Positions 38,071 through 49,883 of a stretch of DNA of 64,000 bases are shown piece after piece; the stretch's first letter is position 1; each line of letters starts with the position of its first letter. Position numbers and translations under genes: made by a program. Below the pieces are notes generated by a model. That model was not told the origin of the DNA. It saw only the letters and a program-made list of their open reading frames with translations, and made no database searches. Location: contig WBMW01005909.1 in NCBI GenBank assembly GCA_013396635.1, positions 9,839-73,838 of the forward strand. The letters run 5' to 3'. Source of the DNA: Penelope pileata (Eukaryota; Chordata; Aves; Galliformes; Cracidae).

Positions 38071-41000
38071 AGGCTCAGCTGGACTCCTCTAAAGTAAGAG
38101 TACATTTAAGAGTAAAAAGCTTCTGTTTTCTTTCAGAACCCCTCCCAATCACATATATTTCTTTCTCATGAAAGAGTTTTTTTTGCCACCTGATTAGGTT
38201 TGAAGTTTCTCTGAAGATAGCTTGGGAAGAGACAGAACACTATAAATTGTTGCTAAAAATACAATTTTTCTGCAACTGTCACAACAACATTTGGGCTAAT
38301 TGATTCTCAGTAGAATAATGACATCCAGTATGTACTGAGAAATATTCATGAAGGAATCTGTGAAAACCTAGATCTGCCTTACTCCCTCAATATCTCAGGA
38401 AAATTCATTAGAGTCCTCTACTTAAGAAGAATTAAAAATAAGCCATGATTTGAGATTCTTTTCAGTCTGATTTGAGGACAGTTGGAGTTCCTTTAAGTGT
38501 CATTGAGTTTAGGTTTGACTGAACTCCAGTTCCAACAGGGATTTTTTCTGCATATGCTCTGGGAGAAGGCCAGAGGAGCTTCGAGAATGGAGATGAAAGG
38601 GAGACTCGCAGTAGAAGGGGAGAGGAGCAAGCAGAAGGCTGTGGGATATGGGAGTATGATGGCTGCGTGTGACGTGATCCATGCAGGAGATAGGATGACT
38701 GAGCCAACTGGTAGGTTAGCTTCCAAAAAGTGGACTTAAAACACAGGTAAGTGTCACGCTATGATGTGTATGCAGACATACATAGTCTCAGTAAACTGAG
38801 CGTCATTTGGTAGCTGTGATAAGCCAGCTTTGGAAGAAGTCACCTACTAGAGGAAGCCAAAACGTAAGGAACTTGCTAGGAGGTTTCAGTTTGTAGCTCG
38901 AAAGAACACAGAGCCAGCGGTGTGTTGTGTCTGCTGCCGCAGCCAGGCGTCTGCCCTGCAGAAAGGGAGCCGCATGGGAGGAAGCAGGGAAGCTTTCTAG
39001 CGTCACAGGTAGCGAGGGGCTGGAAAGGATGGTCTGTGGAGTTTAACCCCTGCTGTTCTTTATAACGTGGTAGGCAAACCTGTGTTAAGTATGTCATAAC
39101 AATAGTTTATTCTGCCCGGATGCACAAAAATGAACTTTGCATTCTTTAAAGTAGTGTTTCAACGCTGTTAAATCAGGAGATAGGCGAAGTCTGTATTGCC
39201 TGCATTCATTTAGGAAGGCTAGGATGATGTGAGAAATGCTTCCGAGGGTTTTGTTTGCAGGAAAATAACTGCAGAATCCTGAAAACCATTCCAATGACTC
39301 TACAAAGGAATGTGCAAGGGAGCCTGTGTCTTGTGTTACCAATGCTACAGTTATGGGGTTGCCCACGTGTATCTGATTAGAGAAGCCATCTTTCGAGAGG
39401 GCATCTTATCAAAAGAAATAGATTGCAGGGATTTCTTTTGTTATGTTGCGAATAGAATTGGCGGTGTGTAGTCTGCTACACTGCTTCCAGTGAGGGGAAG
39501 AATTGTTACAGTTAAAAAACAAAGACCATGGCCACAAGTTACTGTGACAAAACATTGCGAGCACTCTGGCATAGAAATAACATCTGGACACAATACTAAA
39601 ATGGTCAGCGAACTTCTAGCCACTTGGACCTGTCAATGAGAGTGAGAAACAGGACTCTTACCAAGCTAAAGAAGAAAATACTTTCTTGTTGTTTCCCCTG
39701 TGGGATACATGCAAATGTTAAATCTCCACTTTGAAAGCCCAATTCTCTGTAATATTGGAGTAGGGCACCTTGATGGTCATGTTGCTGCTCAGGATCCACA
39801 AGGCTGGCTCAAGGATGCTGCCTGCCTCGAGATGCCTGGCTTGCATGTCCTGGCTGCTGGCAGCATCTGCCTCCGGGCAGCAGAGCGTGGCCGCGCTTCT
39901 CAGTATTCAGCAGGTTAACCCAAGCGGTGCTTTATGCAGTATTTGGGTGTTTGCTGACTCTGTTTTGGACAGCAGTTTTCTCATTGGATTCTTTGTAGAG
40001 TTCAGCAGTGTTGTGGACTCCGATGTTGGACAAGTTATTGCGAAGCTGCTTGTTGCCATGCGCTGGCATTCGGTGTTCCTATCTGTTGTCTCTTCATGCA
40101 CTCGGGCATTCTGGAGCACATGATGAATACTTTACAGATGTGAACAGAGGAGGTGTTAATGCACATAAATCATGAACCCAATCTCCATTTGTCGACTGCC
40201 TTGTCTGCCAAGCCAGTCTCATCATCTTATGCTGTGTGTCCCAATCCTGCTTCTTCTATGTAAGTATGAGGGATGTGAACAGGAATCAGAGCTGAGCACG
40301 TGGGTGCTGTGAGCCAGTGTACCCGAAGCTGGGGGACAAGGCCTGATAGCCGTCCCACAGCAGACCCATCCACGTACTTGCTGTTTGTATTCTGTGTATG
40401 TGGTGGGAGCAGGGAGGCAAACGCTGTTGCCTAAGACTGATTTGTTGCTGTTGAGACTCATTTATCACAGCTTTCTACAAGAAAGTCTCTTGCAGGTGCG
40501 TGCAGGTCATTGTGGGAGGGATTGTAAGTATGCAGCCGGTTGCCAGAGGAAAGGAAAACATGGCCATAAGTCTTTCTGGTGGCAGGAATCTGCATCCAGC
40601 ACCGTGGCTAGCATTTTTCAGGACTGTAAGACAAAAGCTAAAGCTGTGTTTAGCTCAGCATCATATCTCCAGCAGAGGCCAACAGCAAAGCCTTCACTCT
40701 TTTGCAGATTGTGAATAGTTTGAACAACACAAACGCTCATTCAAATCCTTTAGAACTCATTAGTGACTGGATAGTTTGTGGAAGAGGTTTAAAATATGAG
40801 AGCTTGCTAAAATGTGTTTTGAAAACGTTGTTGACTGGATTTCTATTCTCTGCATGCTTTTGGGCTTTCTGAAACAGCTGTGTTAATTTGGGGAGCCTTT
40901 TAATTTTTCCTTTAGAATGAATTCTACATTTTCCTTCTCCAGTCTATGCAGAAACCTGAACAGCTCTGGCAGAGATGGGAAGAGTGGTGAGCAAAACCGT

Positions 41001-44000
41001 GATTTTCTTATAACATATGGGAGTGCTGAGCGGTTGAATTTGGTAAGATCCTTCGGAGAACACTCTCATTTGGCTTTATTGAGAACTTTCTTTGGATCCT
41101 AGTTCATTCAGCTTGATTTCCAAGCACAGAAAACACATTGGAGTAACCTCCTTATTACCATTTTTTGCTTTCATCTTAGTCCCTGAGAAATAAAACTTGA
41201 ATTACCACTTGAGTAAGCTGTGAATGTAGAGCCATGTGTCATAAATGATCCTCTGCCAGCAAACCTAGATATCTTGAAACAAAAAAAAATTCTCTAGGTG
41301 TGAGAAGGAGATAATACTGAAGTTGGATCGCTGTTGAGTCTTTAATTAATGTTTGTGGAAAATCTTTGGTCTTACACAAGGTTTTTAATGTAAAGTTGTT
41401 CTGTCATTATTTATTATCTGTTCTTGCACAGGTGAAATACATTCTTAATTTTAAAACTCTTCTAATTTGAAGGTACAAAGAAACCATCGTCCCTCAGCAT
41501 TTTAGCATCCTTAGCCCAGGAAAAAAGGTCTTTATATGATTCCAGCTAATCCATTCGTTGTGAATAGCTGTGAATGGCCAGAGCTATTACATTTTCAAAG
41601 CATGTTTCCTGCTCCTCCCAGGCAAATTCTGGTTGCTTTTGGGTGATCAAACAGTTCATCAGTGGTAGTATTTAAGCAGCGAGGGAGCTGTGTGAAAGCA
41701 GTTCAACTCACCAGGACAGATGAAGCAAAGGCACGGCTCTTTGTGGACTGTTCACCATCGATTTGTCTAAGTACTTACACCTTTCCACACCTGGATGCCT
41801 GTAGTAGCAGTAAGACAATTAGCTTTTAGCAGAAATAGTGTCACACTTGCAGTGCAGCACGTCAGCAAGTGTACACTGTTGTCACTGCTGTCCCAGTCCG
41901 CTGCAAACAGGTATCAGCTCTTTGGACGATCCACGGTGCGTGATCTTGTCTGTCGTGCCTCTTACACCAAATCAAGACTTCTGAAGCAGTATCAGGCACA
42001 TTGTGCCTGGGTCTTCAGGATTCGCGTGTTAATTACTATTCAGACAGAGCTCTAGAAGGGCTACTCACATTTCCTTTATTCACAGCATGTTCTATCTTTA
42101 TTTTTAACAGCATGGTTGGTATGTTTGTAATTAGACTGGGCTCTGGTTAGGGTGTACGTCGTGTACACTTGTGCAGTATTCTGCCTCTGTCAGGGAACTG
42201 GTGTCTCAATTAGAATGAAATGTAAGCTGTCAAATGAGAACATTGGTTAGGTTAGGTATGCATGGTGCTGAATAATGTGCTGCAGCCACGCACCTTGCTT
42301 AGAGCAATGCGGAGGTGTTAATTGCATTGAAGAGTTCCCACCCCACCCACCAAACTGAAAGAATTAGATAGACTGTCAAAGAAAAATGCAAAATGAATGG
42401 TGAGTTGTTTGTGCCAGTGCTTTTAATTATGTGTTACAGTGTTTTTGTATGGTTGAAATTACCCTCAGAGGAAGTTTCTCTCGCACCTTACTACGGGGTA
42501 AAGGCAATTTCAGTGTAGCTTCTGTATGAAAGGACCCACGTGGCTCAGCGTGCTCCAGGTTTAATTTCATGATTCCATTGCTTTCAGGAGATGGCAGTTT
42601 GATCCATCTATTGAGTTAAAGATGGCAAATGAATAGAGCACCATTAGTTTGAATCACAATACTGAAACCTCAGGGCAGGTTTATCACTTCAGGGCAGTTG
42701 CCCCAGCGTAGAATAGCGAAATGAAAGCGATGAATCTGCTTTGCAAAGTCACCTCCCGGATCCGAGGTGCAAGCAGCAGTCGGGCAGCAGAGTGGCTTTT
42801 GCTGGGCTTTTTGTGCTGCTGCTCCCAAGGGATTTCATTAAAGCACAGGCGTAATGAGAAGGTTGGTGGCACTATTAGAAAGTGCTACACTTTTGATCAA
42901 GATGTCCTAATGAGCATTCTTTTATTAATTGTCAGGATTTGAAAATCTGTTGTCATTGCTAAGATTTTGGTAATTACATTAAGGTGTCGTTGAATAAGTA
43001 TAGAGATCACCTTCCACAAGTATGAAGTAAATTCCATTCTGCACTGAAATCACTACCTATGAAGAAATGATAGGGTAATATTAATAACAGTTCTGAGAGG
43101 AGAAAGCTGCTCTTACAGTAGCTTCAATATTGTAAGTTCCTTTTTCCTTAGAGAGCAACGGCATCTTGTATGGTGAACTGAGGTAAGGGACGTGGTGGTT
43201 CACCTACCTGCAGTGGATTCTAAATGGATGAAACACTAGAAATATACATGGAGCTGAATAATTTATAAAACAATGTTGTGTCATTACACTATGGAGGCAG
43301 AACTATGTGAAGGTCTGTTTGTATTTTTTACAATTGATGGGGCATGTGATGCCAGACAAGAAAGAAGCACGTGAAGAGAACATTTATGAATTTAAAATAT
43401 TGAAAAAAAATAGTTATGGATTTACTTTGACACTTAGGTGATAATTTCAAAGATCATGTTACAGTTGATTTTTCTTTTTCTTCGCTGCCCCACTTGAGAG
43501 AGCGAGAGTGCATGAAAAATACCTTGAAAAAACTGGTTAATAAGTTATACAGGTTACAGGTGAAAAGCTCCTGCATTCAGATCTTCAGTATATAACACAG
43601 ACTTCTGCAGCCTGGCCAGACGTAGACTTTTACCTGAGTGTTCCTATGGCAAGCTGCTTCAAAATGAAAGCTTAACTGCTTTCTGCAAGTACTATTCATT
43701 CCAGTTTAGCAGACTTCCTAAGTTGCTAAAAATTATTGAAGAATAAACTAAGCCTGTCTTCAAAACCAAAGCCACAGCCTAATATTTAATGTGAAGTCTA
43801 GGCAGGTTTGCAGTAGAGTATTTTCTGGTTTAAGCATGCAGTGATCTGGGCACTGAGAAGCTGCTGCTATGATTCAAGGCTGAAACAGAATTTATGTCTT
43901 TTATTAAAATTCTTGATCTTCTAGAAGGGAACTTTAGTGCAACTCCAGTGCATATGTCTGTGGGGATTTATGATTTTATTTAATACACATAAAGAGAAAA

Positions 44001-44639
44001 GAGAGAGGGAGAATTCATAATGATCTTCCTGCAGATGAGGAATAGTTGTAGTCTAGGCAAAAGGACGGTCTGCACCTGCATTTCCCTTTCATCTCAGAAT
44101 CTCGTATGGGTGACCGTTGTGACTGTTATTAAAGAATTAAAGTTGATGGAAATTCTCAGCTTGTGCTGACCAGATAGTTGTGAAAGCCTTATTTGTAACA
44201 AGGCCAGAAAAATCATCAGAGTACCTCACAGAAGTTTCACTGAGTGCAGTGCTAGCAGGCAGTGCTCCACCTGAGCTCTTTCATTGCCGACCGTGAACGT
44301 TTCGGTGTCCGAGCCCTGGAGCTGCCAGCATCTCCGTGCCAGGGGGCACCGCTTACTGCTGGGGCTGCTGCCGTGCTGGCGTGGGGCTGAGGCTCACAGC
44401 TGCTGTGCCACTGCATCTGGTCCCCAGCTGCTGCCTGGCCCAAGAGTCAGTGAAGGCTTTCTGCACTGACCAGAGTTCAGAAAGGCTCGGTAAGGACGCG
44501 TCCTTCTTGTACTGATGGGAATGCTGCGCGTTCAGCACCTGGCTTGCAGGAGGGCAGCCTGCATGTGTGGTTCAGCTCTGTTGCTCTTTGCAGGGTGTGC
44601 AGAGCTGGGAACTGTCTTTGCTAACACATGCCAACACCA

Positions 44640-44830
44640 GTGAGCTAGCAGTTATTTTAATAATGCTGCATCAAGGTGCTTATTATGAGTAAATAACAAA
44701 CATCTCCAGTAACTATAATTAGCTTTTGCATTATTAAGTCAAGAAGGCCTTTAATTTCCAGAGCATGCAATAATTTTATTTTATTCATGCAGATCACGCT
44801 TTCTGGAGCCAACTGGTTTTGCTCAATTTG
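44640..44830. promoter_or_regulatory. Candidate conserved non-coding element
   Basis: Dense homeodomain-type motifs: TTATTTTAATAATGC near 44651, TATAATTAGC near 44715, GCATTATTAAGTC near 44728 and GCAATAATTTTATT near 44767. They lie in sequence that is neither simple nor repeat-like. The block starts abruptly after a G+C-richer area. Function and conservation are inferred. Confidence 0.35.
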
Positions 44831-47819
44831 TCTCGTGACTGCTTCCCTCACCCACCGTGGACATGTTTACACACCCAGTGCTGCACCTGCTTCCCACGGA
44901 GGGCAGTGCTGCAGCCTTTAGTTTCTGTTGCATTCTCATTCTCATGTGGAAGCACAGCGAGAACACAGTCATGCTGCTGCCATGCTCGGGGGAGTAAAGG
45001 CAGCACCAAATTCAGATTTAGATGTGTCTGAATGCTGCTCCATGTAGGTGTGTTTAGAGCCTGCTGTGTGACCTGCAGCATCTGCTGTGCGTGGAGTGCA
45101 GAGCTGCATTTACTTGAGCTCTTTATAACAGTGCCTCCAAGCCTTGCTCAAATTATTTATGTATAGTGTATTGACTTTTCTTGGGATGGGTAATATATGT
45201 GCCCTGTGTTTGTATTGCTTTTTGCCAGCCATCACAGCGCAGTCAGCATGAAGCAGTAGTGCTGTGGGAGGGTTTGGCTGCAGAGCTCCACAGGATGCAG
45301 GATTTAAGCAAGGATTGTGGCTGAGAACTTGCTTTCCTGGCCCACTTCCTACTCAGGCTTTCACAGGAAGCACATAGAGGAAATGTGTAACTGATGGGCA
45401 AATTAATTTTGTCTCTTCGAGACAGGAGTGTTTGCAGGAGGCTGGTGTAGAGCTGGTCACTGGGTGTCAGTGTTACCCTGCGGGAGCTGGGGGTTTCTAG
45501 GGCCTGGGATGAGAGGGGTCTGCAAGGCAGGTGATGCTGAGCGTCAGGGGCAGTGGCACATGGTGCTGGGATGCTGTGGAACTTGTTCTGTGCAAAGAAT
45601 ACAGCAATGACTATTTGCTAGCAGTGCACGTAAACTCTGTGTTTCCTGAGGACCCATATTTGAGCTCTGGGAATGCCCAGAAGTGGAATTCTTCTCTGCA
45701 TTCTGCAGAGCAGTGGTGGTGGAGAGCTGCTCCCTCTGCTTTGTATGCAGTGGTATTCACAGGAATGGAAACCCCATTTGAATCACGGAAAGTGAGACTG
45801 AAAAAAGGATTGTTAGAAGATGTTTCCTCCATTCAATTATGTCTTAAACTGCTCCTGATGGATGGATTTTTAAAAATGACAGATTGTCTGTGTTCTTGGT
45901 GATCTCATCCAGTGCTTAACTCTTCTCCCAGAGTTCTCTTAATAACAAGCCTTGGCATTCTTTCCTGCAGTTGAGTTGTTGCACCTCGTTCCACCTAGCA
46001 GGAACCAAGAATCAGACCTTCCTTTCCTCTTTGCTACAGACTCGTGAGGGTTTGGTTTTGGGTTTGTGATTTTTTTTTTTTTAAGCAAGCAAACAAAATA
46101 CAGTAGGAATGTATAGAGTTTACAAGGCTAACTTCTTACTGTTTGAAGTAATTTGCAAATGACTTAAGTTATGGTCTGTTCCTTTCCCTAGGCTATTCAT
46201 AAAAATACTGAAAGGGGCAGATTGCCAACAGATCTCTAAGCTCGATCACATCCATTTTATTGCATACTCTCTGCGAAGTTATGTCACGGGAGGTGTTTGG
46301 AAGTTCCTTGTCATCTCTTATTTTGCCTTCTGTTAGGAAGACGTTTTGCCATCCAAACATCTGGTAGAGAACTTCCCTCATGCAGCAAGTCATTTTCTAT
46401 GTCCTCGTTTTGTGACCTTACTGCTCACATTGGGCCTCTCATGGTTCTGTAAATGCACCTCTGGTCTCTCAGGCACGTGGGCTTGGCACACATTTGTTAA
46501 GAGTGTCCACTTTTAGCTCCCAGAGCCAAGCTAGACAAGCATTTAGTTCCTTCCAAATTTGTTTGATTTGTCACCTCTAGCCTTTGATCATCTCAGTACC
46601 CTTTTGTGAAGCGCTTCCTGTTTGCCTGTGTGATCCTTCATGTGACGAGAATCAACTATAGCTTCCTTTAGTGTCAGTTAATTCAGGTCTTTCTCAGGCT
46701 AACTGGCCAGATTCTCGGTTCCTACTGCAAGGATGAGTTCCCAAAATTTACTTCTGCTAAGAGAGCCGTTCATCGTTCACAGTCCGAGTTCCAGCAGCTT
46801 ATGCATCAGTTTCAAAGTTGATGGCACAGAAAGCCTGGAGCTCTGTGCAGGGGGACAGTCATCGGCTGTTCTGTGAGAACCATCTGTAACCTGCTCAGAA
46901 AAGAACAGATCATCCAAGCCATCCAAGCATGCAAGGTTAAATGCAAGTTTCAATCTGACTGCCGAGCAGTAGTTTCACAAAAGTGTTTGTTGCCCGAGGA
47001 AAGGATCCAGATTTACAACACTTTTTGTTGAGGGAATTCAGACAGATGAATAGTGGCAAGCCAGATTTCTCTTGTGAAAGGGTAGAAAAGCTGTAAAACT
47101 TTAACTTCTGAAGGATGATGATAAATACCCCCCAAATAGGGCATAATAAATAGCAAAAGGCTCACAGGCTGTTTTCTGCCGTGTTGCTCTTAGCTGCCAA
47201 GCTGGTGCCAGATCTGGTGCCCAGAGCCTGCCTGCACAGCTCTGCAGCCTCTGGTGGGCCACCAAAACCTCTGGCTGTAATAGTGAGGAGAATGAAAATG
47301 AGTCTGTTCTGCCTTTTTTCCTGTCCTATAATGAGAAATGTTCCATTCCGTTCTGGATACAAGTTTCACTATACTACCTATGCAGTAAATGCAAACAGAA
47401 GTAATGTTTCTAACACACCTAAACTATTATAATTGTTTTTTTTTCTCTCTCTCTGTGTTATGTAGAAGCAAGGGTTTTTTTTTTGTTGTTTTTTTTTTGC
47501 AAGGAAAGAATGGGAATGGTATTTTGAGATGACTGACGACTGGGGGGGATTATTACCACTAGAAAAGAAAAAAGTAAACACAAACATTCAGTCGTTTCTT
47601 GTTAATGACTTGTGCTAAGAGATCAAACCTTCCTAGTTTAATTGCTGATTTCATAATAAATTTAGTTAGCTTTTACCTTTTTCTTAAGGTCAGTGGAGCA
47701 AGGTATGTGCAGGTCATCTGCATTCCAGCATTTTGTGCATTTTGGATGCGATGGATGAGGCCAGTGCTGTGATAGTAAACTAATTGCTCATAACACTTGT
47801 TGAAAACCTTCTAGTTAAT
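44831..47819. other. Non-coding DNA, no gene seen
   Basis: Frames up to 123 codons (plus, 45531-45902) without recognisable protein character. A weak CTCF-like core on the minus strand lies at 45729-45742 (11 of 14 positions). A perfect 10-base palindrome, CCAGATCTGG, is at 47208-47217. T-rich tracts occur near 46.07 kb and 47.44-47.50 kb. Confidence 0.5.
47475..47498. repeat. T-rich insert flanked by 6-base direct repeats
   Basis: Two poly-T runs joined by GTTG are bounded by GCAAGG at 47468-47473 and at 47499-47504. The flanking repeat could be chance or a trace of a small insertion on the minus strand. No retrocopy body accompanies it. Confidence 0.4.
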
Positions 47820-48290
47820 TAAATGTCGTGTTTATTGTGTTGCTATAAATGTGCATAAGCCTTTATTTCTTCCTTATTAATCATCTCACATTTATCAAGG
47901 CTGCTTGACTCCATGCTCTTGTGATTTCCTAATTTATCAAGGAAAATTTTGCTGTACATATATCTGCTTTTTAAATTATTTTCTGGGAAAAGAGGATTAG
48001 TACAGGCATCCTTGTCAGCTGCATTGACAGCTGATGCTTTCTTCACAAGCATATTAACTTGACCTCATTAGTTCTTGCATCCAACTCCCTTAAACACAGA
48101 AGATTGTATTTCAGTAGGAGCCAATCACGTTAATTACATCTGATCAGTTTGCATATTCATAAGCCATTGCCTGTTTTATGGACAGCAAAAATAAACACCG
48201 TATCTTTTTAATAATTTTAAGTGGGTCACTTTCCAGAGTGTATCTGTTTTAAATAAATTATCATATTGTTAAGAGCCGTTGGTGAAAGCT
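47820..48290. promoter_or_regulatory. Candidate conserved element just upstream of the CpG island
   Basis: A complex AT-rich block with TTATTAATCATCTC near 47873, CACGTTAATTACATCTG near 48126, and TTTGCATATTCAT at 48148-48160. The last, read on the minus strand as ATGAATATGCAAA, is close to the palindromic POU-dimer site (ATGCATATGCAT type). TTGACAGCTGATGC near 48025 joins a TGACAG to an E-box (CAGCTG). It lies about 300 bases left of the CpG island, where an enhancer or proximal regulatory element would fit. The motifs are seen directly; the role is inferred. Confidence 0.4.
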
Positions 48291-48507
48291 TTCATTAGTT
48301 ATGTGAGGGAGGTGGTTTTTGTTCTAAGGACAGCAATATTTGTTTATAAAATTACTAACCAACCACTTTGAAAATCTGATTGTCCATCTTAACCAGGCTT
48401 GTGGGAATTTTACACACCGTGTAGAGGTAAGGTGCCATTTTATTTACATGGAAATTCCATAGAAAGCAAATCATAATAAGGGTTATCACCTGCGGTATTT
48501 CAAACAG

Positions 48508-48531
48508 CTGTAACGGAAAGTTACAGGAGGT
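48508..48531 (+). promoter_or_regulatory. 7-base palindrome abutting a consensus splice donor
   Basis: CTGTAAC (48508-48514) and GTTACAG (48520-48526) are exact reverse complements around GGAAA. Directly after comes GAG then GTAAGT (boundary 48529/48530), a perfect plus-strand 5' splice-site consensus. The site sits about 30 bases left of the G+C-rich island. Either feature may be chance. If a plus-strand transcript starts to the left, this would be its first donor. Confidence 0.3.
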
Positions 48532-48559
48532 AAGTTCGAGTTTCACTGGTCTCCGCTGG

Positions 48560-49130
48560 CGTTCCCTAGTGCCCTCCAGCGATGTCTCCGGGACGCAATT
48601 GCGGCGCAGCGGCTCCGCCGTGCGCCCCCGCTGGGAGCCGCGCCCCGCCCGCAGGCGGCGCCGTCCCGNNNNNNNNNNNNNNNNNNNNNNNNNNNNNNNN
48701 NNNNNNNNNNNNNNNNNNNNNNNNNNNNNNNNNNNNNNNNNNNNNNNNNNNNNNNNNNNNNNNNNNNNNNNNNNNNNNNNNNNNNNNNNNNNNNNNNNNN
48801 NNNNNNNNNNNNNNNNNNNNNNNNNNNNNNNNNNNNNNNNNNNNNNNNNNNNNNNNNNNNNNNNNNNNNNNNNNNNNNNNNNNNNNNNNNNNNNNNNNNN
48901 NNNNNNNNNNNNNNNNNNNGCGGCGCTGCGGGGGGCGCTGTGCTGGCGCGGGGTCACGTGGGGGGGGAACGTCCCGGGAGCGCGGTGCCGCTCACCGCAC
49001 CGTGCCCGGCGGGGAGGTCAGAGTCTCCGCTCGGGTTTTTGACGCGCTGCCCAGGTCTCTCCCGTGTGTGCGGCTGTCCTCCCCGCTTTGGTCTGTGCTG
49101 GGGAACGCAAAGGGAAGGCAGCTTCTAAGG
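48560..49130. promoter_or_regulatory. CpG island, probable promoter, interrupted by an assembly gap
   Basis: Composition changes abruptly from AT-rich to very G+C-rich with many CpG pairs on both sides of the run of Ns (for example GCGGCGCAGCGGCTCCGCCG on the left and CGGCGCTGCGGGGGGCGCTG on the right). In vertebrates such islands usually mark promoters of widely expressed or developmental genes. An E-box of the USF/TFE type, GTCACGTGG, is at 48953-48961. Short frames run into the gap from both sides on both strands, but none reads as a known protein N-terminus. Direction is unclear: a donor-like GCG/GTGAGC lies on the minus strand near 48995, and plus-strand donors flank the island. Confidence 0.7.
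48669..48919. other. Assembly gap (251 Ns) inside the CpG island
   Basis: A run of undetermined bases bounded on both sides by extremely G+C-rich sequence. Loss of such sequence is a known weakness of many bird assemblies. The true length may differ, and a first exon or the transcription start could lie inside. Confidence 0.97.
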
Positions 49131-49880
49131 AGAACAAAAATAGAAATGTTTTCCTGAAAGGGCTATGGAAAAAGTCTCAGTGAATGTACTGTCAGGGTGC
49201 TGCTACGTCAGTGATCGCAGTAGGCATCCAGCTATATAAACAACAATACGAAATGAATAAAATAAAAACGTTTATGCTCAGCTGAACTGAAAACAAATGT
49301 GTCATCAGATGAGCCTCAATAAAAGAAGTGAACTCTACAAGGAGAATGGAGGCTGTTTGTCTGCAGCTTCTGCTCATGGCATAAAGCGCTCGGGAGCGCA
49401 GACCGCGTGCGGCTGCGTGCAGGGGTGCTGCCCTCAGCTGGGGCGTTCTGCTGTCTCACTTGAGGTGCATTTTCAGAATGCACAGCTAATTTAGCAAAAG
49501 GTAAGAGAAATTATTTTTAAAATTTTTATTTTCATTCGTGCGTTTAGTGACGTTCTTTTTTATTTTTTTATTTTTTATTTTTTATTTTTTTATTTTTTGC
49601 ATCTAAAGAGGAAAATTTCAGGCTGATTTTTGTAACCGTTCCTCAGGCATTTGAGGGATATTGTCCAGAAAGGGTTTGGGGCTGTTTGTCTTTCTCTGAG
49701 TTGTTGTAGGGAAGAGTTTTTCCTCCCACAGACAGCCGAACATGCACTGAGATTAAATATATTTGTATGTATGTAAAATACTTTTAATGTATAGTTTGCA
49801 CGCACACATAAGGTTATTTTTTACCACAGAAACTGTTCTTGACAAAATACCTTTCCTTTTCCACCTTCTTCTCTCTCCTA
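49131..49880. other. Downstream flank of the CpG island with a strong donor and a T6A repeat
   Basis: AAAAG then GTAAGA at 49500/49501 is a strong plus-strand splice donor. All plus-strand frames that leave the island stop before it, so an exon ending here would be 5' untranslated or non-coding. The stretch behind it is T-rich. A good polypyrimidine tract with CAG follows at 49883, giving a possible 383-base intron. On the minus strand nothing stands out. Confidence 0.35.
49554..49598. repeat. (T5-7A)n run
   Basis: Blocks of five to seven T separated by single A, about 45 bases. Inside the possible intron, it could also feed a polypyrimidine tract. Confidence 0.8.
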
Positions 49881-49883
49881 CAG

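Larger units (their letters stand above)
31536..44639. other. Very long non-coding stretch, no gene seen
   Basis: Thirteen kilobases without a recognisable exon or a clear transposon. Open frames reach 117 codons (plus, 39770-40123), and several frames at 38.46-40.7 kb overlap on opposite strands, where G+C is somewhat higher. A purine-rich tract occupies about 38560-38650. G+C rises again at 44280-44440. Simple repeats are listed separately. A block at about 42720-42930 ending in AT-rich homeodomain-like sequence could be a conserved element, with weak support. Confidence 0.5.

Noticed and set aside
39015..39056. GGCTGGAAAGGATGGTCTGT with TTTAACCCCTGCTG, resembling a CR1 UTR with a gap
   Set aside because: It needs an internal deletion and several mismatches to align, so it cannot be separated from chance by eye.
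40674..40690. CCAGCAGAGGCCAAC as a CTCF site
   Set aside because: The AGAGGG heart is broken by a C where G is required.
48355..49157. Frames of 157-200 codons on both strands through the assembly gap
   Set aside because: Most of their length is undetermined sequence. The open reading is produced by the Ns and G+C-rich flanks.
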